DNA of 61,490 nucleotides from an uncultured Bacteroidia bacterium (lineage in GTDB: Bacteria > Bacteroidota > Bacteroidia > Bacteroidales > UBA932): positions 1 through 61,490 of the forward strand of contig CACYGI010000009.1 in NCBI GenBank assembly GCA_902773925.1. Reading direction: 5' to 3'. This document shows, piece after piece, positions 1-7,427 of the stretch (position 1 is the stretch's first letter; each line of letters opens with the position of its first letter). Both the position numbers and the translations under genes were made by a program. The notes beneath the pieces are model-generated. The model was not told where the DNA came from. It worked only from the letters and a program-made list of their open reading frames with translations, and did not search any database.

Positions 1-2
1 CT

Positions 3-44
3 GTTGCCAAGTTGAAAGAACTCATAGCTGGAATCGAGGAATAA
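3..44 (+). CDS. hsdM: Type I restriction methylase HsdM, last 13 codons (partial)
   Basis: Only the C-terminal tail is in the window (frame 3, ending in TAA at 42-44). The tail, with a KLKELIAGIE-like ending, resembles Bacteroidales HsdM proteins. The stop overlaps the hsdS start codon (TAATG), so the two genes are translationally coupled, as usual for methylase and specificity subunits. The assignment rests mostly on this context. Confidence 0.65.
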   Translation, partial: VAKLKELIAGIEE

Positions 45-1459
45 TGGATACGAAGAAACTGCGTCAAAAGATTCTTGACCTCGCCATTCACGGGAAACTG
101 GTTCCGCAGGACCCGAATGACGAGCCCGCGTCCGTGCTCCTCGAACGCATCCGTGCCGAGAAGGAAAAACTCATCAAAGAGGGTAAGATTAAGGCACCCA
201 AGAAGTCCAAATCTGCTGGTGATACGTCCCATTATCCGAAGGACGTACCTTTTGAGGTGCCGGAGGGGTGGGCGTGGTGTTTCCTATCTGACGTCGGAAA
301 GTGGCAATCCGGATCTACTCCGAGTCGAGGAGTCTCAGCTTATTATGGTGGGACAATACCGTGGCTCAAGACAGGTGACTTAAATGATAATTACATCACA
401 ACCATCCCCGAATTCATTACCGAGAAGGCATTAGAAGAAACATCCGTCAAATTGAATCCATCGGGAAGTGTTTTAATTGCGATGTACGGGGCTACCATTG
501 GGAAGGTGGGCATATTGACATTTCCGGCTACGACCAATCAGGCATGTTGTGCGTGTTCTGAGTTTCATGGAGTGGATAATAAATACTTGTTCTATTTCCT
601 TATATCGCATAAGGATGAATTTTTACGAAAAGCGGGAGGAGGAGCACAACCCAACATTTCAAAGGAAATCATTGTTAGCACTCCTATCCCCATTCCTCCT
701 ACAAAAGAGCAAAAAAGGATTGTTATTGCCATCGAAACATGGCTTGACATTATTAATGGAATTGATAGCGCTCAACAAAGCCTATTATCAAAGATTGGCG
801 ATAGTAAGAGTAAGATTCTGGACCTGGCTATCCACGGCAAACTAGTGCCGCAGGATTCCTCCGATGAACCTGCCATAGAACTCCTTAAGCGCATTAATCC
901 CAGTTTCCAACCTTCCGATAACCTCCATTATGAAGAGTGCCCAAGAGGGTGGGCAGTAACGCGAATGAAATGTGTTATCGACCTTTTATCTGGCAGGGAT
1001 TTAGAAAACCATCGATGCAATGCTAAAGGAGATGGTATGCCTTATTTAGTTGGCGCTAGTTGCATAGATGATGGTCACATCAGTATCTATCGCTGGACGG
1101 AAACTCCGGAAGTCATCTCAAAGGAGGGAGATATCTTATTGTCTTGCAAAGGAACGGTCGGCGAAGTCGTTTTGAACACTTTAGGAAATCTCCATATCGC
1201 AAGGCAATTTATGGCTATAAGGAGCAAGGTGCCTCAATACATTTTACCAGACTATCTAGAAATCGTCATCAAGGCTTCAATAGAGACACTTAAGAAGGCC
1301 GCAAGAGGGATTATCCCGGGCATTTCTCGTAAAGATATTCTGGAATTGACAGTAATGATACCGCCATTTGAGGAGCAACAAAGAATCTTGTCAAGAATCG
1401 CCGAGTTTAGGCAAGCCATTTCTCTAATCGGCGCTAATACTTGCAACCAAGTTATCTAG
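44..1459 (+). CDS. hsdS: Type I restriction specificity subunit HsdS, expressed copy
   Basis: This DNA-recognition subunit of a type I restriction-modification complex is 471 aa, a normal full length. It has a conserved N-terminal region (residues 1-60, starting MDTKKLRQKILDLAIHGK), a first target recognition domain (about 75-225, ending in a PIPPTKEQKRIV motif), a central conserved repeat (about 260-300, again KILDLAIHGKLVPQD) and a second recognition domain (about 300-455, ending IPPFEEQQRIL). It is the only one of three hsdS copies that has the N-terminal conserved region and follows hsdM directly, so it is the expressed copy. Its 3' end overlaps the opposed silent cassette by 36 bp. Short repeats at 222-246 and 912-933 match inverted copies in the silent cassettes, so both recognition domains can be exchanged. 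Confidence 0.93.
   Translation: MDTKKLRQKILDLAIHGKLVPQDPNDEPASVLLERIRAEKEKLIKEGKIKAPKKSKSAGDTSHYPKDVPFEVPEGWAWCFLSDVGKWQSGSTPSRGVSAYYGGTIPWLKTGDLNDNYITTIPEFITEKALEETSVKLNPSGSVLIAMYGATIGKVGILTFPATTNQACCACSEFHGVDNKYLFYFLISHKDEFLRKAGGGAQPNISKEIIVSTPIPIPPTKEQKRIVIAIETWLDIINGIDSAQQSLLSKIGDSKSKILDLAIHGKLVPQDSSDEPAIELLKRINPSFQPSDNLHYEECPRGWAVTRMKCVIDLLSGRDLENHRCNAKGDGMPYLVGASCIDDGHISIYRWTETPEVISKEGDILLSCKGTVGEVVLNTLGNLHIARQFMAIRSKVPQYILPDYLEIVIKASIETLKKAARGIIPGISRKDILELTVMIPPFEEQQRILSRIAEFRQAISLIGANTCNQVI
222..246 (+). repeat. Shufflon inverted repeat A, copy 1 (in expressed hsdS)
   Basis: The core is GTCCCATTATCCGAAGGA. Positions 226-246 match copy 2 (2607-2627) for 21 bp in inverted orientation, and 222-243 match copy 3 (4692-4713) for 22 bp inverted. 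The repeat lies at the upstream border of recognition domain 1 (the SHYPKD/E coding motif), where recombination would swap everything downstream. Confidence 0.9.
912..933 (+). repeat. Shufflon inverted repeat B, copy 1 (centre of expressed hsdS)
   Basis: The core is CCGATAACCTCCATTATGA. It is an exact 22-bp inverted match to 1908-1929 and a 19-bp match to 4005-4023. It codes for the SDNLHYE motif just before recognition domain 2, so inversion here exchanges only the second domain. Confidence 0.9.
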
Positions 1460-2659
1460 TTGATAGAAGAGCTGTTGCACCTCGGATACTATTCTGTCTT
1501 GCTCACGCAAAGGCGGTACAGGGATTGCTATTCTTGAATACTCTGAAATCCAATACCTTTTATGAGTATCACCAGCAAGCCGGGTGATGCTCATAAAAAT
1601 CGCCACATATCTAAGATTTATCTCGCCTCGTGCACGTAGGATTTTCATAGCAGATGACTTGACCTTAAACGGAAAGTCAACATATTTGGATTCGGTCGTA
1701 AAATCATCGAAGATTATCACGGGAAGACGATTGCATATTCCCGATAATTCATCTGTATATCCCAATACAAAAGATTTCCCAGGAGTAAGGACAGGAGTCT
1801 TATATGTGTACGAGTAATCAGTTGAGTTAACTATGTAGGCCTGGGGCTGCTCATAATCCAGAATATCCTCCAGACAGCAAACTGTCCATCCTGATGGAAG
1901 TACGCCCTCATAATGGAGGTTATCGGAAGCTTGGAAAGACGGATTAATACGTTTCAATAGCTCTATGGCCGGTTCATCTAAGGCATCTTGAGGCACTAGT
2001 TTTCCTTTTATAGCAAGTTCAAGAATTTTGCTTTTTGTCGAATCTATGGTATTAAGAATCTCATCATTGGATTCCTCAATATCTACGATTCCTTTCATCC
2101 AGGACTGAATTGATTGGACGATTCGCCATTGCTCTTGAATGGGCGGAAGAGGAATCGGAATCGTAACGAAAAGATCGAAATTGATATTATCTACTGTAGT
2201 TCCTGCCTTTTTATAGTCCTGTAGGATAATTGGTTCGAAGGCCTTAAGGCAAAAGAATAAGTATGGCGTCAGGCCGATTATATAAGGTGTAATCGCTTTT
2301 AGGTCCTGGTTGATAGTCGCATCCTTTTGGAGCACTCCCAGAGGAAGTGTACGGCGAAGTATTCCGCTTCTATTTACCATCAGAATTGTTCCCGGGGAAA
2401 AAATCATCATTCCCTGTAATCCTATGTCACTGAGCTTTATCTGAGAATCACATATGGCCTCTGATTTCATGTCTTTAGATGTAATCCATAAGTGCTTCCC
2501 ATTCTCCCAATTCGACCTGTCGTCCATGGATGGGGTTTTTCCTCCGCTAAACCTAGCAATGGTATCCAGCGTAGTCCACACCCACCCCTCAGGCACTTCG
2601 AACGGCACGTCCTTCGGATAATGGGACTTACGGACCGTAACTTTGCACTCCATAACCAT
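1424..2659 (-). CDS. Silent hsdS cassette 2 (lacks N-terminal conserved region)
   Basis: This 411-aa open frame on the opposite strand encodes two recognition domains and the central repeat. It lacks the roughly 60-residue conserved N-terminus of a working HsdS, so it begins in effect at the SHYPKDVPFEVPEGW motif in repeat A (2607-2627). No hsdM or obvious promoter precedes it, and the first few codons up to 2659 are probably not used. It converges tail to tail with the expressed hsdS, sharing 36 bp. It is best read as a donor of recognition domains for inversion into the expression site, though low-level expression as a half-subunit cannot be excluded. Confidence 0.85.
   Translation of the reverse strand: MVMECKVTVRKSHYPKDVPFEVPEGWVWTTLDTIARFSGGKTPSMDDRSNWENGKHLWITSKDMKSEAICDSQIKLSDIGLQGMMIFSPGTILMVNRSGILRRTLPLGVLQKDATINQDLKAITPYIIGLTPYLFFCLKAFEPIILQDYKKAGTTVDNINFDLFVTIPIPLPPIQEQWRIVQSIQSWMKGIVDIEESNDEILNTIDSTKSKILELAIKGKLVPQDALDEPAIELLKRINPSFQASDNLHYEGVLPSGWTVCCLEDILDYEQPQAYIVNSTDYSYTYKTPVLTPGKSFVLGYTDELSGICNRLPVIIFDDFTTESKYVDFPFKVKSSAMKILRARGEINLRYVAIFMSITRLAGDTHKRYWISEYSRIAIPVPPLREQDRIVSEVQQLFYQLDNLVASISAD
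1908..1929 (-). repeat. Shufflon inverted repeat B, copy 2
   Basis: It is the inverted partner of 912-933 (22 bp identical). Weaker similarity continues outward through the central conserved segment to about 2040, so homologous recombination could add to site-specific inversion. Confidence 0.88.
2607..2627 (-). repeat. Shufflon inverted repeat A, copy 2
   Basis: It is the inverted partner of 226-246 (21 bp identical). It lies 10 bp from the -7 box of the recombinase promoter, so inversion at this site changes the sequence just upstream of the recombinase. Confidence 0.88.
2638..2645 (+). promoter_or_regulatory. Predicted -7 box of the recombinase promoter
   Basis: TAACTTTG fits the Bacteroidales -7 consensus TAnnTTTG. 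The expected -33 position falls in repeat A copy 2, with only a weak TTCG there. The box covers the upstream TTG codon of the open frame, which argues that translation starts at ATG 2667 or 2673. Confidence 0.6.
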
Positions 2660-2672
2660 TTTTCAAATGCTT

Positions 2673-3476
2673 ATGGTACAAAAGTTTCAAGCGTTTTTGG
2701 AGAAGTCAGACTTGTCCGAAAACACCGTCACATCTTATGTGTGGACGGTCAATCATTTTCTCACAAACTATGGCGAAATCAACAAGGAGAATCTCTTGGC
2801 TTACAAGGGCTTTCTCATGGAACATTTCCGCCCGCAAACAGTCAATCTCCGTCTTCAGGGAATAAACAAGTATCTGGAGTTCATTCGTAAGGACAAGCTC
2901 AAGATGAAATTCATCAAAGTTCAGCAAAAGAACTTTCTGGAGAATGTTATCAGTGATGCCGACTATAAGTTTCTGAAAAGGAAACTAAAATCGGATGGTC
3001 TGCTGGAGTGGTACTTTGTCGTCTGGTTTATGGGGGCGACTGGTGCAAGAATCAGTGAACTACTAAAAATAAAGGCTGAACATGTGGAAGTTGGTTATCT
3101 AGACTTGTATTCTAAGGGCGGAAAAATCCGGCGCCTGTACATCCCAAAGAAACTACGTGAGGAAGCCGCTAAATGGCTCGCACAGGAATCGGTCACGACG
3201 GGTTACATTTTCAAGAACCGTTATGGGAATGTCATCTCCGCCCGTGGAATCGCACAACAACTTAAGCACTTTGCCAAAGAATACGGCATTGATCCAAAAG
3301 TGGTGTATCCACATTCTTTCCGGCATAGATTTGCAAAGAATTTTTTAGATAGATACAATGACATTGCATTTCTCGCCGATCTAATGGGACATGAAAGTAT
3401 TGAGACAACTCGTATTTACCTACGTCGAACGGCGACGGAACAGCAACAGATTGTAGACAAGGTAGTTACTTGGTAA
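2673..3476 (+). CDS. Tyrosine recombinase of the hsdS shufflon
   Basis: This site-specific recombinase probably inverts the hsdS segments. From ATG 2673 it is 267 aa. An N-terminal SAM-like core-binding domain (about 1-85) is followed by a catalytic domain with R126 (GATGARISEL), K151, H214-x-x-R217 (PHSFRHRF), H240 (GHESIETT) and nucleophile Y249. ATG 2667, two codons upstream, is equally possible; the TTG at 2643 lies in the promoter and is unlikely. The gene sits between the two silent cassettes, inside the largest segment it could invert. Recombinases of this size beside hsdS genes are well known in Bacteroides phase-variable loci. It ends six bases before a palindrome shared with cassette 3. 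Confidence 0.93.
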   Translation: MVQKFQAFLEKSDLSENTVTSYVWTVNHFLTNYGEINKENLLAYKGFLMEHFRPQTVNLRLQGINKYLEFIRKDKLKMKFIKVQQKNFLENVISDADYKFLKRKLKSDGLLEWYFVVWFMGATGARISELLKIKAEHVEVGYLDLYSKGGKIRRLYIPKKLREEAAKWLAQESVTTGYIFKNRYGNVISARGIAQQLKHFAKEYGIDPKVVYPHSFRHRFAKNFLDRYNDIAFLADLMGHESIETTRIYLRRTATEQQQIVDKVVTW

Positions 3477-3481
3477 ATGAA

Positions 3482-3505
3482 GACGCCTCCAAGCTAGGAG
3501 GCGTC
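3482..3505. terminator. Palindrome between recombinase and cassette 3
   Basis: A 9-bp perfect stem (GACGCCTCC / GGAGGCGTC) with a 6-base loop lies between the converging ends of the recombinase and cassette 3. The TAG stop of cassette 3 is in the loop. No clear T-run follows on either strand, so a bidirectional terminator is plausible but not certain. Confidence 0.55.
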
Positions 3506-4717
3506 AATGCTTTCTGTTATTCCATTTAGGACACTAAACATGGCATCTATTTGAGAAATAATTCTCAATTGTTCCAATTTCGGCGGAAGTAAAATAGTAA
3601 TTCTTTTCATTGCTTCCTGAGTCAATTTTAGCCTTGTTGTTCCTGTGACAAATGGATGGTAATTGATTGAATTCAGATAATAAAGAAGGTATTTTAGATT
3701 GCATTTTGGAGACAAAATATGAGCGTGATTATTTACCCAAATTTTTCCAGATACAGAATAAGCTTTTGGGCTATGAGGTTCAAGGAATGGTGCACCATCC
3801 TCTCCGAGGAGAATAAAGTCCCCATCAAACAGATAGTCATTGATTGTGTCCACTTGCCCAGTCGCTCCATAGTATGGGTATTTTGTCCCCACAGCTGTAT
3901 TCCGAATAGCGCGCTCCTCTGCATTTATTGGTTTCCTCTGGGAATCAAGAATGTCACACACATCATCCAAATGGCATAATTCCCATCCATTAGGCAAATC
4001 ACCCTCATAATGGAGGTTATCGGCAGCTTTGAAAGTCGGATTAATACGTTTCAAAAGCTCTATAGCCGGTTCATCAGAGGGGTCTTGTGGAACCAGTTTT
4101 CCCTGAATGGCCAAGTCGAATATTTTTGCTTTGGCCGCAAAAATCTGCTCTGATAGAGAAGATTTCCCATAGTCTAAAGCATCAACTGAATTAAAAAGGC
4201 TATCGATTTTTTCAACGATTCTCTTTTCTTCATTAATCGGAGGAAGCGGCACCATCATTTTATCCAACTCTCTGGATGACAATCCCATCAGCCCAATACC
4301 CTTGCCGCCAATCATACCTTCAATCTTCATAAACATCAACCAGAACATGAATAATCGTTGGCTGATGCTCCCAAATCCACGAAGTCTATGAATGTGATTC
4401 TGAATGCGAATATCGTATTCTTGATTCCAAATCGCGGCCCGGCCAATATCACCACCTTCGCATACTAAAAGGTCACCTTTCTTTACCGTACATTTATCAA
4501 TCTCCTCTTCGGTGAAGTGCATCTCTTTAACGCTAGACAACTCAAACCTATCCCAGTAGAGATTTGATGTGGTTATGTACGACAATAATATTCCTTCGTG
4601 ATCTGATGCATTAAGAGCTTTTCCTGTATTGTGATGGAAGATTTCACCCAAACTAGTCCATACCCATCCATCGGGCAGCGCCCAGGGGCCTTCCTTCGGA
4701 TAATGGGACGTATACAA
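3494..4717 (-). CDS. Silent hsdS cassette 3 (lacks N-terminal conserved region)
   Basis: This 407-aa open frame encodes a third pair of recognition domains with the central KIFDLAIQGKLVPQDPSDEP repeat. Like cassette 2 it lacks the conserved N-terminus and starts in effect at SHYPKEGPWALPDGW in repeat A copy 3. Both its recognition domains differ from those of the other two copies, so the locus stores three first domains and three second domains. It has the same orientation as cassette 2. Recombination between the two would therefore delete the recombinase, while recombination with the expressed copy inverts. Confidence 0.85.
   Translation of the reverse strand: MYTSHYPKEGPWALPDGWVWTSLGEIFHHNTGKALNASDHEGILLSYITTSNLYWDRFELSSVKEMHFTEEEIDKCTVKKGDLLVCEGGDIGRAAIWNQEYDIRIQNHIHRLRGFGSISQRLFMFWLMFMKIEGMIGGKGIGLMGLSSRELDKMMVPLPPINEEKRIVEKIDSLFNSVDALDYGKSSLSEQIFAAKAKIFDLAIQGKLVPQDPSDEPAIELLKRINPTFKAADNLHYEGDLPNGWELCHLDDVCDILDSQRKPINAEERAIRNTAVGTKYPYYGATGQVDTINDYLFDGDFILLGEDGAPFLEPHSPKAYSVSGKIWVNNHAHILSPKCNLKYLLYYLNSINYHPFVTGTTRLKLTQEAMKRITILLPPKLEQLRIISQIDAMFSVLNGITESIDAS
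4005..4023 (-). repeat. Shufflon inverted repeat B, copy 3
   Basis: It matches 912-930 over 19 bp in inverted orientation. The flanking central-repeat sequence is similar but has more mismatches than copy 2. Confidence 0.85.
4692..4713 (-). repeat. Shufflon inverted repeat A, copy 3
   Basis: It matches 222-243 over 22 bp in inverted orientation and marks the outer end of the invertible locus. Confidence 0.88.
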
Positions 4718-4720
4718 GGT

Positions 4721-4741
4721 ATTGAGATCGAGAATCTCAAT
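4721..4741. promoter_or_regulatory. Perfect 8-bp inverted repeat upstream of the nuclease-like gene
   Basis: ATTGAGAT and ATCTCAAT are separated by five bases. The repeat lies just outside the last shufflon repeat and 9 bp upstream of a -7 box, overlapping the expected -33 area. It could be an operator, or a hairpin that stops transcripts leaving the shufflon; there is no T-run, so an operator seems likelier. Confidence 0.45.
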
Positions 4742-4749
4742 AAAAGTAA

Positions 4750-4757
4750 TACATTTG
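4750..4757 (+). promoter_or_regulatory. Predicted -7 box for the 4781 operon
   Basis: TACATTTG fits TAnnTTTG and lies 24 bp upstream of ATG 4781. It supports that start over earlier in-frame ATGs, which fall inside cassette 3. Confidence 0.5.
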
Positions 4758-4780
4758 TATTTGTTATTAACTCACATACT

Positions 4781-5686
4781 ATGACTTTGTATCAGCACAT
4801 TAACGGAAAACTAACGGCTATAAAAGAGAAGCCCTTTAAGCTTGAAAAAGATATTCAAACCTTAGTTGAGAATAATCTGAAGCAGTTGATGGATCTGGAG
4901 TTCATTCAAACTGAACTTACGGTTCAGGATGTGCGTTTTGATACGTTAGCTTACGACGCAACCACCAATTCCTTCGTTATCATAGAATACAAGAAAGAAT
5001 CATCTACGAGCATTTTTGATCAAGGCGTTTCTTATCTCAACCAGATGCTGAAGAATCAGGCGGAGTGTGTGCTGGCATATAACAATGCCAAGAAAACGAA
5101 CTTCAATAAAACTGATTTCGACTGGTCACAGTCCCGCATTATCTTTATTTGCAGGGAATTTAGTGAAAAACAAAAAATGGCCACTGATTTCAAGGATCTC
5201 TCTATCGAACTATGGGAGGTTCGACGTTATGCTAATGATACGCTGATGTTCAACTCTATCGGAAAGTCAAAACACGCGGTTAGCATTTCTCCTTTGATGA
5301 AGTCTTCGAATAATGTCAAAGAGGTTATCAGCAAGACAGTACCATATTCGGAAGAGTCCTTATTCAAGAATATTCCAGAAGGTATTCACGCTTTATATGA
5401 AAAGTTCCGTGATGGCATTCTTGAACTTGATTCTGAAATAACCATCAAGTTCACAAAATTATATGCGGCATTCAAAAAGAGTGGCACTAATGTATGCGAC
5501 ATAGAACCTTTCAAAGGCTCATTATGCATATTCATTAATCTTGAGAAAGGCAAACTCAAAGATGGTAATAATTTGGCTGTAGATGTTTCTCACTTAGGTC
5601 ATCACGGTAATGGTGATTACCGAATTCAAATAAAAGATGCCGATCAGTACGAGTATATTTTAAGTTTGATAAAGCAGGCACTTTAA
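4781..5686 (+). CDS. PD-(D/E)XK-like protein with C-terminal DUF5655 domain
   Basis: The 301-aa protein resembles the COG3586/DUF5655 group, often labelled 'predicted transport protein' although the N-terminal part looks nuclease-like. Residues 45-75 hold a D54 ... E69-Y-K71 arrangement on two strands, the usual PD-(D/E)XK active site. The C-terminal 95 residues (LYEKFRDGILELD... to the end) fit DUF5655. The open frame could extend back to 4631, but that part lies within cassette 3 and would be translated from the wrong strand of hsdS. A promoter-like box at 4750 supports the chosen start. It lies next to the type I system and 11 bp from the next gene, probably as a two-gene operon. A defence role is inferred from context only. 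Confidence 0.75.
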   Translation: MTLYQHINGKLTAIKEKPFKLEKDIQTLVENNLKQLMDLEFIQTELTVQDVRFDTLAYDATTNSFVIIEYKKESSTSIFDQGVSYLNQMLKNQAECVLAYNNAKKTNFNKTDFDWSQSRIIFICREFSEKQKMATDFKDLSIELWEVRRYANDTLMFNSIGKSKHAVSISPLMKSSNNVKEVISKTVPYSEESLFKNIPEGIHALYEKFRDGILELDSEITIKFTKLYAAFKKSGTNVCDIEPFKGSLCIFINLEKGKLKDGNNLAVDVSHLGHHGNGDYRIQIKDADQYEYILSLIKQAL

Positions 5687-5697
5687 TATTTTTCCCT

Positions 5698-7233
5698 ATG
5701 AGCGTTTGTGTAACAATCAGAACCGACAAGACGGTATCGCCGCTTAGTATCCGTTCTAGTATTAGTACTCTCCATCCTGGGATTGAGATTCCGGATTGCG
5801 GCGAGACTACATCGCATTTCTACGTGCCCGGTAAGTCTATTCGGGCAGTTGAACTTACCAAGGAAGATAATGGTTATGAAGTCAGGATATTGATTCACTC
5901 ATCTCGCTATGACTGGTATATTTTCAGAGATTTAATCAGTCAACTGCTTTATTTGACTGATGGAAAAGCTTACTTGGAGGATGATGATGACACTCCAGTA
6001 AATGATGTATATCTGGAATTTAGCGATGAGATAATTGCGGAGAATCTTAAAAACGATTATTCTTCCACAAAGGTTTTATCTCGGAAGGATAATGTCATAA
6101 TATTTTGCGTTAACCGGTGGATATGTATGGGTGACCAATTATATAAATTGGCCGGTATTGATGATTCGACTCCGGATGATGATGCTGCAAATCGTTTGGA
6201 AAAATATCTTCTGTCTGTTCAATGGGACCGCCCCGGGCATGTATCGACTGAGCCCCCCGAATGTTTTGCCAAAATGAGGGATAAAGATGGACAGATGCAG
6301 AAGGTGTCCATTTATTTATATTCAGATGATAATCCAGACAGATACGACTATATTCATTATGAACCGTTCTTTTCTATTTACGATGCTGATAATAAGGACG
6401 GCGTTGTTATCGACTATGCCGAATTGCATAAAATAGCACCTTCATCCTGGTCTTTATTCGATAGGGAGCAGTATGATTGTAAACCTCTTACCAGAGCAGA
6501 GTTCAATGATTTTATGGCAAAGGCCAAAAAGTATGACATTAGAAATAATGCCGATAATAATGACGAAGATACCAGTGAGTTGGATAGAGAGCCGGATATC
6601 CGCCATATTCATATTGATACAGAGAATACTCGGGTTGCGGTCGATGTTTCCAGCGGCTTCTGGGACCTGAAACAAGGGGACACTCTATTCCATATTCCGA
6701 AATTTATTGAGTTTCAACTGATTTATCTATTATATAGACGTAAAGACAGGATTTCAGCCGCCAAACTGCTTCAAAGTTCTTTTATGGGGGAAATGAATGT
6801 AGAAGACGCTTTGGACGTTTTTGAAAAGACTCATACTCCGGAGCCATTGACACAGCCTTTTGCTTTGTCCGACCTTGAGCCACTGGCCAATCCGGAGAAT
6901 GGTCTGTCTTTGCTTTCTGAAGGACAGAAAGTCACAATTTCAGCAAAAAGAGAAAATGAATTGCTCAAACTGCTGATAGCGAAAAATCAGGACGGTCTTG
7001 TATCCTGGTTCGAAAATTATCTGATAGCAAATGGATATGATTTCACTCGTGATGTGATGCATAAGCACGCAATCAATCTATCAACGTGTTATTTCAATTT
7101 TCAGTGTCTGGATACAGATGAAAACGATCCTTTCTTCGGTTATGATAAAAAGAAGGGAATCATCCGTTTCTGGTTAGTTATGATTGTTCTATGTAGCATT
7201 ATTATGCTTTCATTAATTATTCTTATTAAGTGA
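5698..7233 (+). CDS. Unrecognised 511-aa protein with C-terminal membrane anchor
   Basis: I do not recognise this family. The protein is acidic, rich in Asp and Tyr, with a long region around residues 200-285 containing IYLYSDDNPDRYDYIHYEPFF-like sequence. It has no signal peptide. Residues about 487-510 form a single hydrophobic helix ending in lysine, typical of a tail-anchored protein facing the cytoplasm. It begins 11 bp after the nuclease-like gene and shares its AT-rich composition, so the pair probably moved together. It has no visible catalytic motif and could be a sensor or partner for its neighbour. Confidence 0.75.
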   Translation: MSVCVTIRTDKTVSPLSIRSSISTLHPGIEIPDCGETTSHFYVPGKSIRAVELTKEDNGYEVRILIHSSRYDWYIFRDLISQLLYLTDGKAYLEDDDDTPVNDVYLEFSDEIIAENLKNDYSSTKVLSRKDNVIIFCVNRWICMGDQLYKLAGIDDSTPDDDAANRLEKYLLSVQWDRPGHVSTEPPECFAKMRDKDGQMQKVSIYLYSDDNPDRYDYIHYEPFFSIYDADNKDGVVIDYAELHKIAPSSWSLFDREQYDCKPLTRAEFNDFMAKAKKYDIRNNADNNDEDTSELDREPDIRHIHIDTENTRVAVDVSSGFWDLKQGDTLFHIPKFIEFQLIYLLYRRKDRISAAKLLQSSFMGEMNVEDALDVFEKTHTPEPLTQPFALSDLEPLANPENGLSLLSEGQKVTISAKRENELLKLLIAKNQDGLVSWFENYLIANGYDFTRDVMHKHAINLSTCYFNFQCLDTDENDPFFGYDKKKGIIRFWLVMIVLCSIIMLSLIILIK

Positions 7234-7378
7234 TAATTGAATAGACTGCAGTATCCTCGCCATTTGGGGTAAGCATACCACTTTTTTGCCAATATTTCTA
7301 ATAATAAGCAGAAAAATCAAGTAATCCTTAATAACTGCTTCCTTGTCTGACTCGCTATCAAGTCAGGCTGGAAATGCC

Positions 7379-7386
7379 TATATTTG
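7379..7386 (+). promoter_or_regulatory. Predicted -7 box for the flavodoxin-fold gene
   Basis: TATATTTG fits TAnnTTTG, 41 bp upstream of the GTG start at 7428. The -33 element is not clear. The rest of 7234-7427 shows nothing I can name. Confidence 0.45.
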
Positions 7387-7427
7387 CCGTATCTAATATT
7401 AGTTAATAATAGATACATAGTTTTTTT

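Noticed and set aside
1424..4717. Insertion sequence or integrated phage
   Set aside because: The only recombinase is a tyrosine type between hsdS cassettes with inverted specificity repeats; there is no transposase, phage gene or attachment duplication.
4631..4780. N-terminal extension of the nuclease-like protein
   Set aside because: It lies on the strand opposite cassette 3 and over shufflon repeat A; a promoter-like box at 4750 and ATG 4781 give the usual family start.
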